The position numbers were made by a program, and so were the translations under genes. The notes below the pieces were generated by a model. It saw nothing but the letters and a program-made list of their open reading frames with translations. It did not search any database and was not told the DNA's origin. A DNA stretch of 64,000 nucleotides. It comes from Cacajao melanocephalus (Eukaryota; Chordata; Mammalia; Primates; Pitheciidae). This document shows positions 1 to 38,310 of this stretch, in pieces. Numbering within the stretch: position 1 is the first letter of the stretch; every line of letters starts with the position of its first letter. The stretch covers positions 1-64,000 of the forward strand of contig CAUYLG010061841.1 of assembly GCA_963573385.1 (NCBI GenBank), given 5' to 3'.

Positions 1-45
1 CCTCTTCAAAATCAAATGCCAACCACCCTTTGTAAATTTTTTTAC

Positions 46-50
<5 letters not shown>

Positions 51-100
<50 letters not shown>
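51..100 (+). repeat. (A)n homopolymer
   Basis: About 50 consecutive A bases. It could be the tail of a retroposed element whose body is not recognisable in the 50 bases before it. Confidence 0.9.
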
Positions 101-104
<4 letters not shown>

Positions 105-285
105 GAGAGAATATTGTAACCAGTTTCATGAAGTTGTTAGGAAGATTAAATAGTACCATTTAAGTGCCTACGCTGTAAATAGTAAAGATGTGCTCCCTCC
201 CATCTTCTTTCTCCACTTCTTCCCGTTGTTCAAGTCAGCCTAAAGCCCCCTTTCTCTGTGAAGCCTTCCTGACCACTCAGCCCAA

Positions 286-316
286 TTTAGAGGAAGAGCA
301 GTCCTCTTCCTCTAAA
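286..316. repeat. Perfect inverted repeat, 13-bp arms
   Basis: TTTAGAGGAAGAG at 286-298 pairs with its exact reverse complement at 304-316 around a 5-nt loop. Confidence 0.9.
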
Positions 317-1591
317 CCTCCAGCTTCTGGCACTAGTGGCTCTGAGACAGAACTGAACTTCTATCTTAAGGAGCTCGCTGTCTGTTCATGGTCAGGTATC
401 CCTGATCCTTAACATGGCTTATGTGGTGAGTGACCATGTACTGTATTGTTCAAACTAGGACACTTAGGAGAATGGAAAGCGGTGCTATTAATGATTATAC
501 TGGGGAAAACCAAGACTACCCTGGGAAAACCGGGTGTGCGGCTGCCCAACTCATGACATCACTCTCTTCTTCTTTAGGAAAAACATGCGTAACCCTTAAT
601 TCCAAGCCCATCCTCCACCAGCTGAAAGCACAAGCCCAACAACCTCAGTTTTCTGAGCATCAGAGAAAGAGTTCAGGGAAAATACAGCTATACTTAGCAG
701 CATGAGGAAACCTAAGCTGCCAGTGGAAGAAATACAATCTGAGAGCCACAAGTAAATAAATACAAACCTTTTTTCTTTCTTTCTTTTTTTTTTTTAAAAG
801 ACGCACTAGTTGAAATGACTCTCTTATCCTGATATGTTTCTTTGTGGCCTCTCAAGGAGGGGGCAGGGAGGGGGTTCTAAGACTGGCAAAGTAAACCACT
901 TCCCCTCTAAAGCTAAATATGTTACGATAAGTACTCTTCAGAATCGTTAATGGGGGAGAAAAATAAACAAGACAGAAAGCCAGAGAGAGACAAACCCTCT
1001 CAGCAGAGAAAATGGGGAAATACTGATGCCAGGACAGCACGTTTCTAAGGAGAGCCAGCTCCTGATTCCTGCCTCATGCCTGAGAAATGCACACAATACA
1101 TTATCCAAAGGTTCCTGGATGAACACCTAAACTGCAATGCAGCCCCACCCTGAAGCAAAGATTCCTCCTTCCTAGAAGTGAAAGATGAGTCACCATAAAT
1201 AGGACATTTAGTTAAATTTTTAAAAAAATTTTTAATAGAACATCCTATTGTCCGTGTGGCAGAGGCTGTCGAAAATTTCTTTAGTATCGAATGCTAAAAA
1301 TGTGGTAGTAACGGGAGACTTGGCTGGATTGCCAGCTGTCTTTATCCTGTGCAAAGAGGAGCATTCATGATTTCCTGAAAGTTATAATTAAGCTATAGTT
1401 TAACAGGAACATTCAAACTTAAGAGTGTATCTGTCTAAATTATCTCTCTTTACATGAGAAACCTAACAGGGTAGCCTCTGGAGAACTGGATGGAAAGGAG
1501 AGAAGAAAGAGGATCTTTATCTTTTTCATTTCATATCTTTTTGGTATTCAAATTTGTTCATTATGTGCACATTTACTACTTCTATAATTTA

Positions 1592-1907
<316 letters not shown>

Positions 1908-2190
1908 TAAAGTCATCTAAATTGTTGGCATCTACCAGTATGTCTTGCCATCAGTTCATCTGCTAACTTTCCTAGAGTCTACTTTTCTCATTTCTCCAGG
2001 TCCTAGAGAGGCTATGTGGTGATGAAAGCTCTAAGAACACAATCTCACCTTTTATAAGTTCACAAGTTTGAAAAGAAGATCTAGATCTTGCTCCTTGGGG
2101 GAAGAATGCAGGGAGAGAAAAGATGCCAGCAATATTGGAAAAATCAAGTATTTTTCCAGCTTCATATTGCTGTAGAGAATATACTATTAG

Positions 2191-2475
2191 GGCTGGGCAC
2201 AGTGGCTCACACCTGTAATTCCAGCACTCTGGGAAGCCAAGCCAGGGGGATTGCTTGAGTCTAGGAGTTCGAGACCAGACTGGGTAACATGGTGAGACCA
2301 TGTCTCTACAAAAATACAAACCCTGCATGGTGGCACATGCCTATAGTTGAAGCTTTAATGGGAGGCTGAGGTGGGAGGATCACTTGAGCCTGGGGGGTGA
2401 TCGCACCACTGCACTCCAGCCAGGGCAACAGAGTGAGACCCTGGCTCAAAACAAACAAACAAACAAACAAACAAA
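2191..2475 (+). mobile_element. Alu SINE with target-site duplication
   Basis: Left end GGCTGGGCACAGTGGCTC; the tail is an (AAAC)n run. The 16-bp target-site duplication AGAGAATATACTATTA occurs just before the element (2174-2189) and again after the tail (about 2490-2505). The right monomer is shortened. Confidence 0.92.
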
Positions 2476-2936
2476 TACAGAATAAAAATAGAGAATATAC
2501 TATTAACCTGGGGGTGGGGGAGGCTTTGGAGGATGCATGCTGGAGAGTAGATGCATGCAAAGAAACACCATTTGGTGAGGTTTCAGTCCAAGGGCTCTTT
2601 ACCAAATGGTGGAAAAGAGACCAGTCATTTGGGTTACTTGGGGGTAAAATCTAACTGTTTAACACTTAGAACAGTGCCACAAAAACTCTACATTAGGCCT
2701 CCAATAAGTGCCCTGTGGTGGAATCAGAGGTAACTAAAAGGGATTGCTTCCAAATGGCCTCATGCATTGAAATAACTTTCCCCAAATTTGTTTTCCCAAG
2801 GAAAACGTTTACGTAATTGGTGTTAAAATGGACCTTCTCCCCAATTCAATATGAAGACAATTCATTTTATTCTAGCAGCTAAGTCTGCAGCAGGAATTAA
2901 CTGACTTTCAGGATTTGTTAAGGACCAGAATCTGGG

Positions 2937-3229
<293 letters not shown>

Positions 3230-4208
3230 ACAGAATCTGTCCCCCAGGAGAATTTGTAGAGTTTAAGATATCTAAAAAGGAAAGCTCAGCCAGCCATCTG
3301 TCTAGGTTTCTTCAGGGCAGAATAACTCAAAGTAGAGGGGCCAGGTGACCTCCTGGAGCCTCTCTCTGGTTAGCTTTTTGCTGCTAACTGGGTTAACAGC
3401 CTAATGCCCCATGACGGCTCAGCATGGCTGGGTGAGTCCAACTGGCTCAGAGAGCACCACGAATAAGCCACAAAGCAGTCAGTAGTCATATTTATGGTTT
3501 TGATTCCAAACACTGTTTGTGCTTATCGCTTACAAGTGGAGAATTTTTATGTCATTTGTGTGCATTAAGGCCAAGGGAGAAACCTGGAGGCAAAGGAATG
3601 CTGGTTGTGGGTCAAGAAATATGCCTGATGGATTCTGTATCTTTGGCTTAAAAACACTGACTTAAAGTAAAATACCACGACCACTTCTAACCTAGAAATG
3701 AGTTCAGCCCGCCAGACAGAAACTGCTATTCAGAGGAAATAAAGCCGTGAGCACCGGTTCCCTCCACACCCCCGAGGTTCACCTGGAGGCCAGTGGGCCA
3801 AGCGAGGCCTTGGGAGAGGAGAACTGAAAGAGGGGCGGGGAGAAAACAATAAACACACCTCGCGGGGCTCGGCTGGCGGCGGCACAGTCCTGATCCTTCT
3901 GACGGAACTGACCAAGACGACAGCAAGCAGAGGCTCAAATGCAGGACTCAGACCCAAGACTTCTCCCCGCTCTCGGGCGGACCCCCAAGGCGGGGAGCCA
4001 AAAACCGGGAGACTGAGCAAGCAGCATTCTCACGCTCGTAAGCTGGCTTCTCGCTCCTCACGCCCCAAACCTGATCAGGTCCCAACCCCGCTCCCCACAA
4101 TATAGTGTTCCCTCCACACGGACCGTCGAGGCTCCCCCAGATCCCACGTCTTCGTCCTTCCTGGACCCCGTGCTCCATTCCTTACAGTCACAGACAGGGA
4201 TCGGTTAC

Positions 4209-4247
4209 CTGCAGAGCAGCTCGACAACCCTGCAGGTAGTCCTCCAT
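4209..4247 (-). CDS. PRUNE1: PRUNE1 coding exon 1 (partial gene)
   Basis: PRUNE1 is a DHH-superfamily exopolyphosphatase/phosphodiesterase that interacts with NME1 and acts in cytosol and on microtubules (family knowledge). Only the first 13 codons lie here. The minus-strand ATG at 4247 opens MEDYLQGCRAALQ, which I recognise as the PRUNE1 N terminus, followed directly by the donor GTAACC with its GT at 4208-4207. The exon ends on a codon boundary. No later PRUNE1 exon is visible between 1 and 4200, so the rest must lie beyond the left edge. The start lies in a CpG-rich region and faces away from MINDY1. A short exon is normally weak evidence, but the exact peptide, the donor and the synteny make this secure. 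Confidence 0.88.
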
Positions 4248-4344
4248 GATGAAGCCCAAAGTACGCCGTCGCCCCAGGTCGAGGAGATGTTCCCCGGCGA
4301 ATGCACCCCGCCCGGGACTCCGGGGTTAGAGACCAGAGTCAGGA

Positions 4345-4363
4345 GGCGGGACTCGAACCCGCC
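4345..4363 (-). promoter_or_regulatory. Hairpin in the PRUNE1 5' leader, tRNA T-arm look-alike
   Basis: On the minus strand GGCGGG-TTCGAGT-CCCGCC forms a 6-bp perfect stem with a 7-nt loop, about 100 nt upstream of the PRUNE1 ATG. It matches a Pol III B-box/T-arm, but no A box or acceptor stem surrounds it. Confidence 0.5.
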
Positions 4364-4560
4364 ACACGGCGAATCGGCCTCCGACCCCGAGAGGAAGTGC
4401 GTAAGCGGGCGCTCCCGAGCCCGGCGTCGCCCCGCCCCCAGCGGCGGAGGCGGGGCTCTACGCCCAGAGGCTCCTGGGACGTCTTTTCTGAGAGGCCAAG
4501 GGGGCGTGGCGCGGGTCCTCGTGGGAAACGTAGTCTCGCAGCTCCGCAATGGCCCTAGCA

Positions 4561-6986
<2,426 letters not shown>

Positions 6987-7068
6987 CTATGTGCCTGTTT
7001 TACATGCTTCTTCCAACTTTTGGCTGACTAGGGAGGAACCAGGGGTATTTTAACTCCCATATCCACTA

Positions 7069-8400
<1,332 letters not shown>

Positions 8401-8816
8401 CTAATTAGCTTAATTTCTCCCTGTTTCTCTCCCTGATAAAGAGTGGAAGGGGAGCAAGAAGATTGAAGGGAGATGTTTTCCAAAGGGCAGGATTTGTGGT
8501 TTTTATTATTTATACCCACAGCATTAGTTAAATGTCTGTCTGTGCTTGCCTCAATGTGCCTCAAGTGCTGATAGAGGGCAGGTTAAACAGGTGTGCTGTT
8601 CACATCTAAAACAAGCTGTGTGGGAATAGACATAAAGCTTCAGGTAGGTGAATGTAGAGGGAGCATTGTTATGTAAATTAATAATCAGCATTTTCATATT
8701 TCATAGAAATAGTGGGCAAGAGAGTATCTCTGGGTTTAGGCAATTTCTGGTAAAAAAAATGAACTGAGGAAAAGTTGCGGTCTCAACTCTAGCTGTCAAG
8801 AGATGCTTACTGCATC

Positions 8817-8935
8817 TGGGCACCGTGGCTCATACCTATAATCCCAGCACTTTGGGAGGCTGAGGAGGGCAGATTGCTTGAGCCCAGGAGTTGAGACCAG
8901 CCTGGGCAACCAAGCAAGACCCTATCTCAATGTAA
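8817..8935 (+). mobile_element. Alu left monomer (FLAM-like or truncated)
   Basis: Only the first about 115 bases of an Alu are present, ending CCTATCTCAA. Confidence 0.8.
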
Positions 8936-8999
8936 CTAAAAGAAGTTTGAATATCTTTACTTTTAAAATATTTTTTTCTTTTTTAAAAAAAGGGAAGCT

Positions 9000-9577
<578 letters not shown>

Positions 9578-10183
9578 AGACTCCCTCTTTAAAAAGAGGC
9601 TTTTTGGGAGAACTTGTGGGGAGTGCTTTTTGCTTTTTGTGACCCTAATCTAAAGTTACTTACCAGAACCAGTCTCTGATTCCAGTCCCCACAAGCTACA
9701 TTTCCCCTCCCAGCTTACAGGAAACCCCACCCAAGGCCTTTATACTGTGGTTTGGGATTGTGTAAGGTTCAGGAGGGCCCTTGGAGGAGAAAGACTTCCC
9801 CTTCCTCACTAGCATTTCACCTTTAGGGGCATGGCACTAACTCCCTGCGCCTCTTCCCTTCTTCACCCCAAGTGCTATGTGACTGTTAAACTTTCACCCT
9901 TGGGTGAGACAGAGAAGGTATCCCTAAAAATAGAAGCAGCCTTTGTATGCTTAGGATGTTGTGTGAAGGGGCAGGGTATGGGGTAGGGCAGAGGAATATC
10001 CCTGTCCTGGCTATGAGGGGGTTACTGATGTGATGCCTATTAGAGTAAGCTAAAGATCGTCATATTAATAACCATTAATTAATGTATATTAACATTTCCT
10101 TCTCCATCTCTTTTCCTTCTTTCTCCTTCATGCTCTCCCTTTTTCTCTGTCTCTTCTCCATTCCCCGTCATGATCTGTTTCAG

Positions 10184-10533
10184 GGAAGCTCACTCCACCC
10201 ATGTCTTCAATCCCACCAGTCTTCCCTCCCGAGCCTGGAAGCCCTGTGCCCTCCTGGTCTCATCCGGTCACAGCAAGTTAGAAGTGGAAAGAACTCAGCA
10301 CGGGGCCCTTCTGTTTACCCATATACTGCCCATAGCCAGGAGTGATGCCCAAACACTAGCCAGCCTTCCACACTACATTCCTTTTCCAAGACTTTTCTGG
10401 GTTAGTTTGCTTTCCAGCCCAGTGATTTTCTTCTTATTGGATAGGCCCCTCTTTCGCATCCCAAGCCTGGCTTAGGTAAGTCCCTGAAGTCAGTAAACAC
10501 CTTCAGTGCCCCTCAGCTGACTCCCTTTTGACC
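10184..10533 (+). other. MINDY1: MINDY1 5' UTR part of the start-codon exon
   Basis: A pyrimidine-rich tract and CTGTTTCAG end at 10183, and the sequence then runs uninterrupted to the ATG at 10534. A donor-like GTAAGT occurs after 10475, but only about 30-40 nt separate it from candidate acceptors before the ATG. That is too short for a normal intron, so one continuous leader exon is more likely. Confidence 0.5.
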
Positions 10534-16424
<5,891 letters not shown>

Positions 16425-16875
16425 GTCTGCCCCAGTGCCAGGCTGGCCTGCCCCTTCTTCCAGAGGCGATGCCTAGTTGGCTTGTTCCCCCGCCTCCACC
16501 CTTGAGATGTGCAGGATAACTTATTTATGGACTGTTGGGGATAGAGCAGGCGACAAACGCAAAGGTCAGACTTGGTAATGTCCTTGACCGCATGTGCGCT
16601 GCCTTCTCTGCATCCCACCCAGGGCAGCACTGGGACTGATGGGTTTCTGGTTCTCAACACCCGGTCCCTGAATAGTCACACATATATACAGACAGAGGCT
16701 CTGGGGAGGTCTCTATCTGGAAGGCATCTCTCCTGCGTCCCATCCCTGCTGCCTGGATGCTCCTGGCCACCCAGCCAGGCCTGTCTCCAGTTGTTTCAAG
16801 ACTTAATTTGGGTTTCTATCTCTGTTATTTGTAATGCCTTCCTGGAGTTTGGAAATAAAATTTCTGGCTGGGTGT
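16425..16875 (+). other. MINDY1: MINDY1 3' UTR
   Basis: Runs from the stop to just past the poly-A signal. An Alu begins only a few bases after the signal, so the cleavage site probably lies at the Alu boundary. Confidence 0.7.
16854..16859 (+). terminator. MINDY1: MINDY1 poly-A signal
   Basis: AATAAA, about 430 nt after the stop codon and the only canonical signal in the 3' UTR. Confidence 0.75.
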
Positions 16876-17190
16876 GGTGGCTCACGCCTGTAATCCCAGC
16901 ACTTTCAGAGGTCAAGGTGGGCTGATCACCTGAGGTCAGGAGTTCGAGAGCAGCCTGCCCAACATGGCAAAATCCCATCTCTACTAAAACTACAAAAAAT
17001 TAACTGGGCGTGGTGGCAGGCACCTGTAATCACAGCTATTCGGGAGGCTGAAGCAGGAGACTCACTTGAATCCTAAAGGCAGAGGTTGCAGTGAGCCAAG
17101 ATCACGCCACTGCACTCCAGCCTGGGCAATAAGAGCGAAACTCCATCTCAAAACAAAACAGCAACAAAACAACAAACAAAAAAACCTTAT
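16864..17190 (+). mobile_element. Alu SINE at the MINDY1 3' end
   Basis: Dimeric Alu with an (AAAAC)n-type tail, starting 5 bases after the poly-A signal. Confidence 0.92.
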
Positions 17191-17221
17191 TTCCTGAGAT
17201 CTGTTGTTTGCCTTACCCTGA

Positions 17222-17607
<386 letters not shown>

Positions 17608-17639
17608 CCTGTCATTTCTAGTTTAGCCAGCAGGGGGAA

Positions 17640-18397
17640 CCAAAGCCTGTTTTTGTGTTTATTTCTGTTTTTGATAAGTCTTTTATGGGAAATAGTGCTC
17701 TCATGGGAGGTGGGTTTCCAACTCTCTGCTTGGACACATGAATTTGAGGGTTGTGCTTTCTGCTAACCCAAGAGTTCCCAGGCTTGGGAGGGTAGCTTGA
17801 CCCTCCGCTTGCTTCCCAGTTCATACAGATGGTTGTTTGCTACCTTTGACCATTTCTCTTCTTGTTCTGGTGCCTGTTTCTCAATTATTTTGCCTGAAGT
17901 TTCCTGGAGAATGAGGGTGAGGGGAGACATGGAGAGGGTGGGCGTTGATTCCTGCAGCACTAGGACAAAACAGGATTCCTGCTGAATAGCCAAGTGCACA
18001 TCAAAGGCACCTCAACTCCAGGGCCTCTTCCTGGTCCATGTACTGCTCCACCCAAACTTCAGTCAGGGAACCCAAACAACAGTGAAGTTTGCCAAAAGAA
18101 CTCAAGTATCAGCAAGATGTTCTGGCCAGGGTACAGGAGGGATGAGTGAGGCAGAAACGATCAGAACTCATTTCCCCACGCCCAAGAAGGAGCTGGATGA
18201 CCCAGGTACAGATATCATTTTGAGATGAGGAAAATTAAGGGATTTTAAAGAAACCGTTCCAGCCTCAACAAGAAGCTCGAGCATGTGGTGCTCAGTGAGG
18301 GGTTATCCTACGTGGAGGCCAGCAGGTCTCCTGCAGGTTCAGCCAAACATGGAACTCTCAGATCCTCACATGTCATATGGGGTGGGGCAGGGTAGTC
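17640..18397 (-). other. ANXA9: ANXA9 3' UTR (probable)
   Basis: Unique sequence between the ANXA9 stop at 18398 and the minus-strand AATAAA. Its length depends on that signal being the one used. Confidence 0.5.
17658..17663 (-). terminator. ANXA9: Candidate ANXA9 poly-A signal
   Basis: AATAAA on the minus strand, about 740 nt after the ANXA9 stop and outside the flanking Alu. Confidence 0.5.
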
Positions 18398-31720
<13,323 letters not shown>

Positions 31721-32447
31721 GGTGCTACTGGCTGTCCCGGGGAAGGAACAGGAGCCCACAGAGCTGAATTTCCCGGCCCTCTGGGGACTCCTTATGACCT
31801 GCCCCCGAGACCCTGGAGCCTGGGTTCCAGTCACCTCTTTCCCTTGCTGCAGAAAAAAGATCAACTTGCTTAGGCTTGGAGCCAGAACTGGAGCTGAAAT
31901 GGTGGGGTGAGAGGGGAGCCCCCACCTTCCCCAGCTCTCCCCACTCCTTTAGGAAGTGGGGATTGATGTGGGATGCTCCTGGACCAGGCACCAGCCCTCC
32001 CCGATGCCAGCACCAAGGCTCCTCAGGTCTTGGTTTGGGGTAGATGCCCCACTTCTGAGGTCTCTGACCCTCCTTCTCGGGCCTGGCTGGAGTCTCCCGG
32101 GGCAGTGTAGGGGAGCTGAGGTGAGTTGGCAGGATGAAGCCTGCAGAGTGGGAGACAACTCCAAAGAGCATCTTCCCCCACCCGCAGCCCCAGCTGACAA
32201 ACAGCACTCAACTCCTGCCAACACAGCTGCCTACCTGCTCGGCTGCCTCTCACCCTAGGAGCTAGAAGCCGGAATCTCGAGGTCAGCAGGTGCGATCTCT
32301 GAGCTGACGTGAGCAAGAGTTCTTGCAAGTACATGGATGGCTGGACAGGAGAGGAGGCACTCTCGGGTTGGAAAAGGAAAACTCATTGTTCCCTCCCCCA
32401 AGCAGTCAATGAGGTCTCCCGGATGGGGGCGCAGGCCCAGTGCTTAC

Positions 32448-32526
32448 CCAGAGGTGCGAGGGGCGAGGTGGGTGTCGTCGTCGTGGCCTGCTGGCTCGCC
32501 TGTGTGAGGACCAGCTCCAGTGTGGC
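32448..32526 (-). other. ANXA9: ANXA9 non-coding upstream exon (probable)
   Basis: A minus-strand acceptor (TTTCCTCTACCAG) and a strong donor (GTAAGC) frame 79 nt that precede the start exon in the right orientation. There is no in-frame link to the coding sequence. Confidence 0.45.
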
Positions 32527-32549
32527 CTGGTAGAGGAAAGAGGGGTGTG

Positions 32550-34025
32550 TGCAGCTTAGGCTGAACAGCCAGTCAGATGACCTCTCTCAGGGACCAACCC
32601 ATCTGTTGTCTGACTGTGGCCCCTCCCAGACGTGGGAGAGGACCGGGCTGTATAGAGTCCCACATGCAGACGCCTTCCTGCCCAGCATCTCTTTTCCCAG
32701 GAACTGGGTCTCAACCCATGTGCGTAAACTCCGCTCAGCCTCACAGCGGCTCAGCCTAAAACACAGGAGGCTTTGTGCACGGCCTTCCCTGTAGGTCCAG
32801 GTCGGACCACAGAGGCCTTGTCACAAAGTCCAGCTTCTGACCTGGCTTTGCCCCTGGCTCCAGCTCCCTGGGGGGCAGGTCAGACAGGCTGCAGGCTGAT
32901 TTCAAGGCTGATAGGGAAAAACCTGTTGGGGCACATACCAGCAGGGCACCCCAGCCTGCACCCCAGAGGGGGTCCCAGCCCAGAAACTCCCTTGACTGCT
33001 GCCTTATTAGAGCCAGTCAGCCTGGGCGGAGAGTGCCCGGGGACTGTTTATATCTGTGGAGAAGGAAAGGCACAAGTATTTGGGGGTGGAAGCTGAGGAA
33101 CAGAGTCAAGAGAGAAAAATGCAAAGGGTGTTACCTTCAGAGGGAAGCTCTACGCTCCCAAAAGGCCACAGGCAGATGGGGGAGGCTCCCTCGCCTGGTT
33201 TCTTAGATTCCCTTCTGTTGCCTTCTGGCAGCCTGGGCCCGTTGGCTGTTTGAGCTGCAGGTGCTGCAACCCCAGCAGCCGGGCTTGAGACTGTCTGTGC
33301 ACAGAGCAGCAGGTGAGCAACCCTGTGGAGCCCTGGCGCCCCCACGCAGCAGCTGCTCCGGCCTCACAGCTGGCTCCCTTGGGTCTGAACACAGTCTCTT
33401 TCTGGCCTCCCTGGAGAGCTGGGGTAGGGGCGGGTCACAGAAGCCAGAGCCCTGTCTCCACTCCCTCCCAACCTAGGTAGGCCTTTACTGGGATTCCTAT
33501 ATCCCTGGAGGAGGGACTGCAGCGGCCCCACCACACTGAGTAGACGAGGCCGGAGGACACGCCACAAAGGGACATGTCTGTGGCGGTCATCGCGGCACCT
33601 CACTTTCTCTCCTGTTAAAGTGGAAAACATGGCACCTGTGTCAGAACTGGACACTGCAGGTTCAATCCCCGGCTCTGCCACCTATGTTCTGGAAGCTTCA
33701 TCAGTCCTTTCAGCTCTCTAAATGGGAGTACTGAGAGAGAAGGAGGCGGTGGGACATGCTGGGGCCTCTGAGGACACGTTTCCTGGGATGATTAAATGAA
33801 GTAATGTGACCACCTCCTCCCCCAAAGCTACTGAACTAATAATACAAAAGGAAAATATAAAAATGAGGTAATATGTGCAATCGCATGTGGCTGAGAAAAG
33901 TGCCTTGTAAATTAGGGTTGTTAGATTAAATAGATAAAAATACAAGACATGCAGCTCAATTAGAATTTCACATAAATGAGGAATCATTTGTTGATAGAAG
34001 TATGACCCAAATAGTTCATGAAATA
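32550..34025. other. ANXA9 5' region, no gene recognised
   Basis: Unique sequence plus a weak MIR-like patch at about 33650-33820. No exon can be supported. Confidence 0.4.
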
Positions 34026-34028
34026 TAC

Positions 34029-34322
34029 TTTTTTTTTTTTTTGAGACAGAGTCTCACTCACTTTGTCACCCAGGCTGGAGTGCAGTGGTGCTATCTCGGC
34101 TGACTGCAACCTACGCCTCTAGGGTTCAAGTGATTCTCCTGCCTCAGCCTCCTGAGTAGTTGGGATTATAAGTGCCTGCTACCATGCTTGGCTAATTTTT
34201 GTATTTTTAGTAGAGATGGGGTTTCACCATGTTGGTCAGGCTGGTCTCAAACTTCTGACCTTAGGTGATCTGCCCACCACGGCCTTCCAAAGTGCTGGGA
34301 TTACAGGTGTGAGCCACTGCCT
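34029..34322 (-). mobile_element. Alu SINE
   Basis: Inverted dimeric Alu, slightly shortened at its 5' end (ends GAGCCACTGCC). Confidence 0.91.
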
Positions 34323-34439
34323 GTAATTATTATTTTTTATCTGAAATTATAGTTTACAGTGTGCTCTGTATTTCACCTGACAACCCAAAAATGGGACTCA
34401 GTCTCAGCATGGTGGGTGAAAGCAAAGCTTCTGGAGCCA

Positions 34440-34640
34440 GAATTCTCAGAGGCGGGATTCTGGTCTTCTGTGTGACCTTGGGCAACTACCTTAACCTTTC
34501 TGTGCTCAGTTTCCTCATCAACAGACACATAATGGTGTTCACGTTGAAGGCTGTTGTGAGAATTAATTAAGTGTAGTGCATATAAAGCACTTAGAAGAGT
34601 TATGGGCACAGCGCCGTTAAGTAGAAATGCCACAATGTTA
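34440..34640 (+). mobile_element. MIR ancient SINE
   Basis: MIR core TGTGTGACCTTGGGCAACTA, then AGTTTCCTCATCAACAGACA and TATAAAGCACTTAGAAGAG. Confidence 0.82.
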
Positions 34641-34758
34641 ACTAACAGATAACAGTAAGTATTGTGATATGGTGACTGTTTCTGTTGCTGTTGCTTACCT
34701 CCCTAAGAAGTCCGATCTTGGCTCGCTTCTGAAACTTTTCTTGCCAATCCCAAAATGG

Positions 34759-34806
34759 CCACAAGAGGGCGCGAGCTGCCACTGAGAGTCTGGAGCCCCC
34801 TAGTGG
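34759..34806. promoter_or_regulatory. Convergent pair of CTCF-like motifs
   Basis: CCACAAGAGGGCGC at 34759-34772 (+) and CCACTAGGGGGC at 34806-34795 (-) both fit the CTCF core. They lie in unique sequence upstream of ANXA9. Confidence 0.5.
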
Positions 34807-35389
34807 TCCCTTGAGGTCTGTGGCTCCAGCCCCACATATGAAGGGGCTGTCTCAGCCCCCTTGGCAAGTGCAGCCTCCTGAGGACGCCAGGTTCCTGGGT
34901 GGACGCGGTATGCGGGTAGCATCAGGGGAAGAGCCTCAGGTAGATACTTACTCAGGGGAGCTGCCGAGGCTGACCTCGGACACATGCAGGAGACTGGGTG
35001 ACCGCAGTTAGGCTGGGTAACCATGGTAGGTTGCTCAGCAGCTGGGGACCCTCGGCTCTCGGCTTTCTGTACCTTTTGGAGTTTCTTCTGGCTACTTTCC
35101 CTGCAGACTTAGGGGGAACTAAAGGAACCATGAGGCCTCCTGTTTCCCCCGCGCCAAACGTCTCCAAGGGACTTCTGGCCAATCTGCCAGGCTGAACACT
35201 GAATTTGGAGAAGGCAGGCAGAACCTCGGTCACGTGGCAGAAGCGAAGTCCTTGCCTGTGAAGAGTGTGTGTGTGATGCCTTCACAGTCGCTGCACGGAA
35301 GCCTGGCGCAAGCTCACTCCTTTCCCTGGGTGTTGTTTTGTTCAACTTCAGGGCCAGACTGCAGCTGTTTTCAGATGTACTGATCACTT

Positions 35390-35545
35390 TCCACCCCCAT
35401 GCGGTACATTTTAGAATTGGAGAGCTGGAGGAAATCTTAGAGAGAGAAGATCTAATCTACCACCCTTTCATGACTGACTCCAGGAGGCCGAGTGACTTCC
35501 CAAGGCCACAGAGTTGGAACCAGCATCCAGGTTTCTCAACTGCCA
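35390..35545 (+). mobile_element. MIR-like ancient repeat
   Basis: CCGAGTGACTTCCCAAGGCC followed by ACAGAGTTGGAACC resembles the central part of an old tRNA-type SINE. Confidence 0.45.
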
Positions 35546-35673
35546 CTGAGTGTTTTCTTCATCCCTCGATGTGGGCGAAGCGGATTTGGGCTCCCTCTTA
35601 GTGGAATACGGGGGAAAGGCAGCTACATACAGCGCCTCCACTGTTCGCCCAGGTCCACCTCTTCAGCCCCTAA

Positions 35674-37755
<2,082 letters not shown>

Positions 37756-38310
37756 AGAAAAGAAAGATAAGAAGGAAGATATGCTAATAGGGGAAGGAGG
37801 AGAAAACATGGCTGGAGGGGTTGCTGGAAATTGGGAAATCAGTCAAGGGAAAAGCCTGGAGAAGCCCTGGGAGCTGGTTAGGGACCGCCACTCTCTTTGC
37901 TCCCATGGTGTGCCTGCGTTGCGGGTCCCCAAGAAAAGAGCAGCTGAACAAACGGGTGAGTTGGTCAGTCTCTGCCTCCTTACCCTCCAGAAAGAGCGTG
38001 AGGTGAGGGATGACCCCCCCAACCGGATTAATGGGGGTCACACTCCTTCCTACAGGACTTCACCAGATAAACCGAGCTACTGTCAGAGGCTCTGATTGCG
38101 ACAGCAGAAAAAAGGCAACACTTTCTCAAGGTAAGAGATTTGATGAAAGTACCTCTCTACGGAGTAAGCCGAAGCTCTACCTGTATGTGAGCCCTTAAAT
38201 ACATCTTAGTCAACATTCATTCACGTCAGGAGTTAAGGCCAGCTTTCTAGGAAAAACATGTTGCATTTTCTTGAAACATTAATATTACCACACTATTCAA
38301 GGGGAAAACA
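37756..38310. other. Intergenic, nothing recognised
   Basis: No exon or repeat family supported. Confidence 0.35.

Larger units (their letters stand above)
4080..4560. promoter_or_regulatory. CpG-rich bidirectional promoter, PRUNE1/MINDY1
   Basis: CpG dinucleotides are frequent here and rare on both sides. PRUNE1 starts translation leftward at 4247 and the MINDY1 gene body extends rightward, so the two genes are head to head. No TATA box is obvious. A strong plus-strand donor GTAAGC follows position 4400 and could end a MINDY1 non-coding first exon, but the transcription starts cannot be fixed from sequence. Confidence 0.65.

Noticed and set aside
4330..4440. Possible tRNA gene on the minus strand
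   Set aside because: Only the T-arm is present. There is no A box, anticodon arm or acceptor-stem pairing.
10476..10506. Intron just before the MINDY1 ATG
   Set aside because: The donor-like GTAAGT and the nearest acceptors are only about 31-41 nt apart, too short for a mammalian intron.
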